Assembly: GCA_015490695.1 (NCBI GenBank)
Contig: WFXK01000068.1
Span: 1-26,565 of the forward strand
DNA from: Bacteroidota bacterium
GTDB taxonomy: Bacteria > Bacteroidota > Bacteroidia > SpSt-205 > S141-50
Direction of reading: 5' to 3'
DNA length: 26,565 nucleotides
The notes beneath the pieces were generated by a model that had not been told where the DNA came from, did no database searches, and saw nothing but the letters and a program-made list of their open reading frames with translations. The translations under genes were made by a program, and so were the position numbers. This document shows positions 21,104 to 26,565 of this stretch, one piece after another (position 1 is the first letter of the stretch; the number at the start of each line of letters is the position of its first letter).

Positions 21104-21487
21104 ATGGAAGTGGATACTTTGTTTTTACGAATATTAGACCTCTTCTTTTTAATCTTTCATACAGCCTTAATGTTTTTTAATATGTTAGGATGGATATTTC
21201 GTCGTTTATGGAAATGGCACTTATTCACTTTGACATTAACTTTGTTTTCTTGGTTCGTATTAGGATATTGGTATGGATGGGGCTATTGTTTTTGTACGGA
21301 TTGGCATTGGCAAGTAAAACGTCTTTTAGGAGAGAGTAATTTACCTAATTCTTATATTGTTTATCTCTTTCATGCATGGCTAAATATAGACTTATCTACT
21401 GAAGTAGCGAATAGTATTGCTATTGGTGGATTATTGTTAGGCTGTATAGGAGCTTTTTGGCGAATATATATTTATACTTTTCGGTAA
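21104..21487 (+). CDS. DUF2784-like small membrane protein
   Basis: 127 residues with about three to four hydrophobic segments. The sequence FHTALMFFNMLGWIFRR, then WKWHLFTLTLTLFSWFVLGY and GWGYCFCTDWHWQVKRLLGE, follows the DUF2784 pattern ('lH..fvlf.vlG.........Hl.....l....lG..CpLT.wE...r'), in the Bacteroidota form with 'TDWHWQV'. After it comes SYIVYLFHAWLNIDL, also seen in that form. Function is unknown. It is a stand-alone gene between two secreted-protein genes, with its own -7 box and 76 bp before the next gene. The cysteine pair FCTD replaces the usual Pro-Leu-Thr. Confidence 0.75.
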   Translation: MEVDTLFLRILDLFFLIFHTALMFFNMLGWIFRRLWKWHLFTLTLTLFSWFVLGYWYGWGYCFCTDWHWQVKRLLGESNLPNSYIVYLFHAWLNIDLSTEVANSIAIGGLLLGCIGAFWRIYIYTFR

Positions 21488-21563
21488 AAAAATCCTTTTG
21501 TTTGGACGTAATTTGTTTCTATTCGGTGATTAATAAAGATTAAAGTGTTGTAATTTCGTAGGC

Positions 21564-23837
21564 ATGAGATGGCTAATACTAATTGGAGCGGCATTAGTGA
21601 ATACTACTTTATGGGCAAATGATTGCAGCAATCCCTTTATTATTAGCAGCTTTCCTTATAGCTATTCAGGGACTTCTTGCGGTGCGGGTAATGACTTTCC
21701 CGAACCTATCTGCCAACAAACAGGATGGGGTGCTTCAGAAGACATCGTTTTTCAAGTAGACTTCATAGAAGGAGCAACCTATATTATTAATGCATCGGTG
21801 GGTTCTGGTAACTTAGGAGTGTTTATCTATAACGTATGCAATCCTGCCGACGCCTGCCAAACTTCTATTACTGTCGTGGGAAGTACTTTAACCAACTACT
21901 GCTATACGGCATCGGTGACAGGAACGCACTATATTGTCATAGACCGTGACGTAACAGGCTGTTCTTCTGTATCCTTTAGCATTGATATAGATGTTACACC
22001 GCCCACGGAATATTCCATGTTTAATGGCACTATCAATGCTTGTAGCGGTACGCTTTTTGACCCCAGAGGTAGATGTGATTACGAAAACAACGAGCTTTCT
22101 AGAACCCTTTTATGTCCCTCCGTTGCTGGACAATGTGTGCAATTAGACTTCGTTAACTTTAATACAGAAAGTGGCTTTGATGAATTAGCCGTTTATGAAA
22201 GCGATGCAACAGGATGCACTCGGGGTTTGATAAATACCTATAGCGGAAACTTAGGTGCTTTCTCCGTGCAAGCAACAGGAACAATTGGAAACTGCCTATA
22301 TCTAGAATTTACTTCCGATGGCAGTATAACAGCACCAGGGTTTGAAGCCAATATCTCTTGTGTTCCTTGTTCCAGCGGACCTTTAACAGGTAACAGCGTA
22401 AACATGCAAAACGGAAGATGGATAGTCAATTGCGGAAGCAGTGCAAACTTCTATGATTCAGGAGGACCAGGAGCTGACTACGCTAATAGTGAAGATTATA
22501 CCTTAGTGATTTGCCCTAATACGCCAGGGCAATATGTTCAAGTTACTTTTAATAGTTTTAACGTTGAAAATAACTTTGATTTCCTTTATATTTACAATGG
22601 TAGCGGTGGCAGTTGCGGCACTTGCTTAGGAAGCTATACAGGAACGAACTCTCCTGGAACCATTACTTCTTATGCTTCCGATGGCTGTTTAACCTTTCGT
22701 TTCACTAGCGATGGCAGTGTCACTGCTCCAGGCTGGAGCGCAACCGTAACATGTGTCTCTACACCAGGACCAGAACCTGTTAATGATGGTTACCTCTGCA
22801 GTGACCCTTATTGTGCCACGATAACAGCACCTTATACCTTTCAAGCACAAAACTCCGCTTGTGGAAGTAGCTTTGAATTTCCTGCTTGTACAGGCTGTGG
22901 TGCGTTTAACTACGCCGATGCCCCTTATTTCATCGTCTTTACTATTGCAACAGGAGGAACATTAGTATTTGACATCACACCTAATCCTAATGTAGATATT
23001 GACTTCGCCCTATGGCGTATACCCAGTAATTATGATTGCAGTGATTTAGGTCCTCCTATTCGGGCTTCGTGGGATTTACCTCCCTCTTATACTATTGGAC
23101 TTAGTACCACAGAAACCGACCTTTGTGAATGTGCCAGCGGAAATGGCTACGTTGCTGCTGTAAACGTCTCCGCAGGAGAATCCTATCTGCTTCTAATAGA
23201 TGACTTTGCTGGTGTAACCAATAACCCTCAAAACATTACTGTGGACTTTTCTGGCTCAACAGCAACCTTTGGCTCTACCCCTTCAGAGTGTCCAACCCCT
23301 CTGCCTATCGCTCTATTAGCCGACGTTGCTGAAGAAGAACAAGGTAATAAAATCCGTTGGGGTATTCTCCTCGGTGAATATGAACAACAACCCCATCAAA
23401 TGCGTATCGTCTTGGTTCAAGACCCCGAAGGTATAAAAGAAGAAATCCTCTATGAACAATCCCTATATACTACGACTCACGGCACTTTCCTTCATCCTAC
23501 ACAATTACCCGGTAACTACACCTACCGCCTTGAACTCTTTAATCGCTCCTTAGGAGAGCTCATGGGAAGCAAACTCCTTACCCTACGCCGAGGAAATAAA
23601 ACCCCATGGTATCTTCACTTTAACCCAACAAAACGCACCCTAACCCTAAATGCCCCTTCCAACATCACCCGTGTAGAACTCATAGACATGGTAGGTAGAA
23701 TTGTATATTTCTGGGAAAATGTTGAACAACAGCGAACGACCTTAAACATTCCTAAAACCATCTCTGCGGGCATGTATAGCGTTAACGTCTACGCAGAAGA
23801 TTATAGTAGATTTACGAAAAAAGTAGCAATCCGTTAA
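21564..23837 (+). CDS. Large secreted protein with two CUB domains and T9SS-type C-terminus
   Basis: 757 residues. Signal peptide MRWLILIGAALVNTTLWA; Asn follows the cut, unlike the Gln seen in the other exported proteins here. Residues 19-145 look like a PPC/adhesin-type beta sandwich (SEDIVFQVDFIEGATYIINA). CUB domain 1 lies at about 160-266 (LDFVNFNTESGFDELAVYES, LEFTSDGSITAPGFEA) and CUB 2 at about 290-397 (VTFNSFNVENNFDFLYIYNG, FRFTSDGSVTAPGWSA), each opening and closing with Cys. A further beta domain covers about 405-575 (YADAPYFIVFTIATGGTLVF, ESYLLLIDDFAGVTNNPQNI). The C-terminal 80 residues (ITRVELIDMVGRIVYFWENV ... ISAGMYSVNV) fit a T9SS sorting domain, though the 'NP' start is weak (HFNPTKRTLTL). 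No peptidase motif is visible, so an adhesive or binding role is most likely. A degenerate -7 box, TAATTTCG, stands five bases before the ATG. Confidence 0.88.
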   Translation: MRWLILIGAALVNTTLWANDCSNPFIISSFPYSYSGTSCGAGNDFPEPICQQTGWGASEDIVFQVDFIEGATYIINASVGSGNLGVFIYNVCNPADACQTSITVVGSTLTNYCYTASVTGTHYIVIDRDVTGCSSVSFSIDIDVTPPTEYSMFNGTINACSGTLFDPRGRCDYENNELSRTLLCPSVAGQCVQLDFVNFNTESGFDELAVYESDATGCTRGLINTYSGNLGAFSVQATGTIGNCLYLEFTSDGSITAPGFEANISCVPCSSGPLTGNSVNMQNGRWIVNCGSSANFYDSGGPGADYANSEDYTLVICPNTPGQYVQVTFNSFNVENNFDFLYIYNGSGGSCGTCLGSYTGTNSPGTITSYASDGCLTFRFTSDGSVTAPGWSATVTCVSTPGPEPVNDGYLCSDPYCATITAPYTFQAQNSACGSSFEFPACTGCGAFNYADAPYFIVFTIATGGTLVFDITPNPNVDIDFALWRIPSNYDCSDLGPPIRASWDLPPSYTIGLSTTETDLCECASGNGYVAAVNVSAGESYLLLIDDFAGVTNNPQNITVDFSGSTATFGSTPSECPTPLPIALLADVAEEEQGNKIRWGILLGEYEQQPHQMRIVLVQDPEGIKEEILYEQSLYTTTHGTFLHPTQLPGNYTYRLELFNRSLGELMGSKLLTLRRGNKTPWYLHFNPTKRTLTLNAPSNITRVELIDMVGRIVYFWENVEQQRTTLNIPKTISAGMYSVNVYAEDYSRFTKKVAIR

Positions 23838-23896
23838 AACAAAAAAATGAACTGGCTTCTTTGAAATACCCCTCTACACCCTCTTTTAAAAGTTAT

Positions 23897-24496
23897 TTAA
23901 CCTTCTTCTGGTATCAACCTTCCATTTATCAGCAAATAAGTTCTATTTGTTAAAGGACAAACGGCTTTTGTACTAGATTGCCATTGTAGGGGTCTACCTG
24001 CGTGGCTAACCCATCCTACTTGTTTTGCAGGGTTTCCTACTACTAAAGCAAAAGGTAAAACGTTCTTTGTAACTACCGCACCTGCACCAACAAACGCATA
24101 AGCCCCAATACGAACTCCACAAACAATTGTTGCATTCGCCCCCAAGGTCGCTCCCCGCTCTATGTAAGTCGTTAAAAAATTATGCTTTTGCTCAATAAAC
24201 GCCCTTGGATATTTTACATTGGTAAATACTACCGAAGGACCCACAAACACCTCATCCTCTATAATCACCCCTTCATAAATAGAAACGTTGTTTTGAACCT
24301 TTACCTTATTGCCTATTTTAACTCTTCTTCCAATAAAAACATTTTGTCCTATGATGCAATATTCTCCGATACTAACTTCAGGCATTACATGACAAAAATG
24401 CCAAATTTTTGTTCCTCGCCCTATGGACACGCCTTCTTCAACAATAGAAGTAGGATGGATGAAAAACTCATTGGAAGAACTTTTGCACATGTTCAA
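23897..24496 (-). CDS. wbpD: UDP-sugar N-acetyltransferase of the WbpD/WlbB type (left-handed beta helix)
   Basis: 199 residues with hexapeptide repeats: IHPTSIVEEGVSIGRGTKIW, VSIGEYCIIGQNVFIGRRVK, IGNKVKVQNNVSIYEGVIIE, and GATLGANATIVCGVRIGAYA. KIWHFCHVMPEV, VQNNVSIYEGV, EDEVFVGPSVVFTNVKYPRA and GAGAVVTKNV are exact hallmarks of WbpD/WlbB, which acetylates the 3-amino group of UDP-2-acetamido-3-amino-2,3-dideoxyglucuronate. It overlaps the upstream aminotransferase by 29 bp. The start could also be the Met two codons later. It is the last gene of the operon; a C-terminal tail after about 165 is less conserved. Confidence 0.9.
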   Translation of the reverse strand: MNMCKSSSNEFFIHPTSIVEEGVSIGRGTKIWHFCHVMPEVSIGEYCIIGQNVFIGRRVKIGNKVKVQNNVSIYEGVIIEDEVFVGPSVVFTNVKYPRAFIEQKHNFLTTYIERGATLGANATIVCGVRIGAYAFVGAGAVVTKNVLPFALVVGNPAKQVGWVSHAGRPLQWQSSTKAVCPLTNRTYLLINGRLIPEEG

Positions 24497-25589
24497 TAAC
24501 GTAATCTTGTTGTTCGCGAGTCAACTCTGGATAAATGGGCAAAGAAAGTACTTGTGTTGCTAATTGTTCACTTACGGGCAAACCTTTTTCTGGAATAGTA
24601 CAATCAGAAAAAGCTTTATGTAAATGAAGGGGTTTGGGATAATAAATCATAGAAGGGATGCCATGTTGCTGTAAATAGGCTTTTAGCTCATCCCGTTGTC
24701 CATTCAACACTTTCAATGTGTATTGGTGGTAAATATGGGAAGCATAAGGGGCTTTATAAGGAGTTTGTAGGGCAGAAATCGTAGCGAAATGTTGGTTATA
24801 GCGTTGAGCAAGTTGGGCTCTTTGTTCATTAAATCGGTCTAAATGCGGTAATTTAGCATTTAATATCGCTGCTTGGATGCTATCTAAGCGGGAATTTACT
24901 CCGATGGCTTCATAACTATAACGTTGGTTTTGACCATGATTTGCCAACATGCGGATTTTATCGGCAAGGTTTTTGTCTTTTGTAAAGACTGCACCGCCAT
25001 CGCCCATAGCACCAAGATTCTTAGAAGGATAAAAAGAAGTTGTACCGATGGTTCCCATGGTTCCTGCGTAAACCCATGAGCCGTCAGAAAAAAAGTATTT
25101 TGCGCCTAAGGCTTGTGCAGCATCCTCTATAACATACAAATCATGCTGTTTAGCAATCTCTAAAATCGCTTCCATGTCGGCACATTGTCCAAAAAGATGT
25201 ACAACAATAATTGCCCAAGTTCGCTCCGTAATATTCTCCCTCAAACTTTGAACATCCATGTTAAAAGTGCGTTCATCTATATCTACAAAGCGGACCGACA
25301 ATCCTAAGAGCTTAATCACTTCAGCAGTTGCTACGAAAGTGAAAGGTACGGTAATTACCTCAGCATCTTTTGGTGGGTTTAGTGCCATAAGAGCTAAGAG
25401 CAAAGCATCGGTTCCATTACCGCAAGTAATCACTTCAGCACCTAAATAATCCTTTAACGCCGCTTCAAAGTCTTTAACGGCTTTTCCTTTGATGTATTGC
25501 CCAGAAGCCATAACTTCTAAAACGGCAGCATCTATGCTTTGTTGCAAAGCCTTATACTGCGCTACAACATCCACCATAGACAACTTCAT
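24468..25589 (-). CDS. wbpE: DegT/DnrJ/EryC1/StrS-type PLP aminotransferase, WbpE/WlbC type
   Basis: 373 residues from MKLSMVDVVAQYKAL; the frame is open to 25694 but the extra 35 residues are antisense-like and the ATG at 25589 overlaps the stop of the upstream dehydrogenase (ATGA). It transfers an amino group to the 3-keto sugar nucleotide. The PLP-binding Lys190 lies in TTSFYPSKNLGAMGDGGA, the cofactor Asp156 in VIEDAAQALGA, and the substrate loop in GNGTDALLLAL (58-68). GVNSRLDSIQAAIL and the C-terminal HLHKAF...LPVSEQLATQVLSLP blocks are family standard. Flanking WbpA- and WbpD-type genes point to the UDP-diNAcGlcA pathway; other StrS-type roles are less likely. Confidence 0.92.
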   Translation of the reverse strand: MKLSMVDVVAQYKALQQSIDAAVLEVMASGQYIKGKAVKDFEAALKDYLGAEVITCGNGTDALLLALMALNPPKDAEVITVPFTFVATAEVIKLLGLSVRFVDIDERTFNMDVQSLRENITERTWAIIVVHLFGQCADMEAILEIAKQHDLYVIEDAAQALGAKYFFSDGSWVYAGTMGTIGTTSFYPSKNLGAMGDGGAVFTKDKNLADKIRMLANHGQNQRYSYEAIGVNSRLDSIQAAILNAKLPHLDRFNEQRAQLAQRYNQHFATISALQTPYKAPYASHIYHQYTLKVLNGQRDELKAYLQQHGIPSMIYYPKPLHLHKAFSDCTIPEKGLPVSEQLATQVLSLPIYPELTREQQDYVIEHVQKFFQ

Positions 25590-26565
25590 AGGCTCCAATA
25601 TTGCATTTTTTTGATTTTGCCTCGGAATACGCCTTTGATGTCTACAAACAGCGTTGGTCCGTTTGCCCATTTTAAAAAGTCCTCTTCTTGCCAACGCAAA
25701 AACTCCTCATGAATAACGGCTAAAATAATGGCATCGTAAGGTCCTTGAGGTTTTTCTATAAGTTCAATACCATATTCCTGAAAGACTTCTTCCTTTTCTG
25801 CACGAGGGTCGTACACATCTACCTCCATCATAAAGTCCTTTAATTCTCGTATCATGTCTACTACCTTAGAGTTTCGTATATCGCTTACGTTTTCTTTAAA
25901 AGTAATTCCTAAGACCAAAGCACGAGAACCACGAATGGTTTTATTCAATTGAATTAACTTTCTTATGATTTGCTGTCCTATATAAAACCCCATTTGGTCG
26001 TTAATGCGTCTACCTGCTAAAATCACTTGGGAGTGGTATCCCAGTTCGTTGGCTTTGTAAGTCAAATAATAGGGGTCTACACCAATACAATGGCCACCTA
26101 CTAAGCCTGGCATGTAATAATGAAAGTTCCATTTTGTTGCTGCAGCGTCTAAAACGTCGTAAGTGTTAATGTTCATCAGATTAAAAATGATAGAGAGCTC
26201 ATTCATCAAGGCGATATTTAAGTCCCTTTGCGTGTTTTCTATGACTTTAGCTGCCTCCGCAACCTTAATACTGGGCGCTTTGTGCAATCCCGCTTTCACC
26301 ACTAAAGCATAAACTTTTTCAATCTCTTCTAAAGCTTCTTGGTCACAAGCAGAGATAACTTTGACAGTAGTTTCTAAAGTATGTTCGGGGTCACCAGGAT
26401 TGGTTCGTTCTGGAGAATAGCCAACTTTAAAATCTTTTCCGCAAAGCATCCCTGTTTCTTTTTCTAAAATCGGAATACAAATCTCTTCGGTACAGCCAGG
26501 ATAGACCGTAGACTCATAAACAACATAATCACCTTTTTTTAAGACTTTTGTAAGGGTGTACGTAG
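25586..26565 (-). CDS. wbpA: Nucleotide-sugar 6-dehydrogenase (WbpA/WecC/TviB type), partial at the window edge
   Basis: About 326 C-terminal residues are inside the window, and the frame continues open to the right edge (TYTLTKVLKKGDYVVYESTV, then PGCTEEICIPILEKETG), so the ATG at 26449 is internal, not the true start. Family signatures: VGYSPERTNPGDPEHTL, KVIENTQRDLNIALMNEL, and the catalytic Cys in PGLVGGHCIGVDPYYL, with GITFKENVSDIRNSKV for the C-terminal UDP-binding domain. It oxidises the C6 alcohol of a UDP-HexNAc to the uronic acid using NAD. The HCIGVDPYYL form is that of UDP-GlcNAc/UDP-ManNAc dehydrogenases. With WbpE and WbpD downstream, UDP-GlcNAc is the likely substrate; WbpB, the 3-dehydrogenase, would have to lie outside the window. 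Confidence 0.9.
   Translation of the reverse strand, partial: TYTLTKVLKKGDYVVYESTVYPGCTEEICIPILEKETGMLCGKDFKVGYSPERTNPGDPEHTLETTVKVISACDQEALEEIEKVYALVVKAGLHKAPSIKVAEAAKVIENTQRDLNIALMNELSIIFNLMNINTYDVLDAAATKWNFHYYMPGLVGGHCIGVDPYYLTYKANELGYHSQVILAGRRINDQMGFYIGQQIIRKLIQLNKTIRGSRALVLGITFKENVSDIRNSKVVDMIRELKDFMMEVDVYDPRAEKEEVFQEYGIELIEKPQGPYDAIILAVIHEEFLRWQEEDFLKWANGPTLFVDIKGVFRGKIKKMQYWSL

Noticed and set aside
23838..23896. Terminator between the convergent CUB gene and wbpD
   Set aside because: The 59-bp gap is A/T-rich but contains no stem I can draw.
25590..25694. N-terminal extension of the aminotransferase
   Set aside because: It lies over the dehydrogenase C-terminus; the ATG at 25589 forms the ATGA coupling and matches the family start.

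Overview
The window looks like a piece of a Bacteroidota chromosome of roughly 40% GC. The evidence is a type IX secretion (T9SS)-style C-terminal tail on at least one large secreted protein, the Bacteroidota promoter signature (TTG, 19-20 bp, TAnnTTTG) in front of several genes, an almost complete lack of Shine-Dalgarno sequences, and signal peptides cut in front of Gln. No rRNA, tRNA, CRISPR array or intact insertion sequence was seen. Species cannot be named from the sequence alone.

Layout. (1) 1-885, minus: the N-terminal end of mfd (runs off the left edge) and msrA. (2) 886-2100: a gene-poor stretch holding a decayed IS110-family transposase on the plus strand (about 990-1768) and unidentified minus-strand coding debris. 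(3) 2101-4913, minus: a compact rpmI-rplT-surE-UDP-glucuronate decarboxylase-rfbC run that joins two ribosomal protein genes to nucleotide-sugar enzymes. (4) 4960-8828, plus: purL and a sodium:solute symporter overlapping by ATGA, divergent from rpmI. (5) 8808-11060, minus: feoA-feoB plus a 43-residue Cys-rich membrane protein, an Fe(II) uptake operon with a DtxR-box-like palindrome in its promoter. (6) 11173-14341, plus: an IS630-like protein that lacks a recognisable catalytic triad, an unknown exported protein, pyrR and pyrB. (7) 14338-20946, minus: a seven-gene operon for secreted proteins (one T9SS protein, five LamG/jellyroll paralogues and one six-bladed Kelch protein). (8) 21104-23837, plus: a DUF2784-like membrane protein and a 757-residue two-CUB secreted protein. 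(9) 23897-26565, minus: hexapeptide N-acetyltransferase, DegT-type aminotransferase and a partial nucleotide-sugar dehydrogenase (WbpD/WbpE/WbpA type), probably for a diacetamido-uronic acid of a surface polysaccharide.

How it fits together: core metabolism (purine, pyrimidine, iron, translation, DNA repair) is interleaved with cell-surface functions. The most unusual part is region 7. Its five tandem LamG proteins share three invariant cysteines, a conserved mature N-terminus starting with Gln, and an identical stopping point (NHGTLY then stop). They have no sorting domain of their own, yet follow a promoter-proximal T9SS cargo gene in one apparent operon. The second point of interest is the 112-bp feoA/IS630-like intergenic region, which carries two different operator-like palindromes between divergent promoters.
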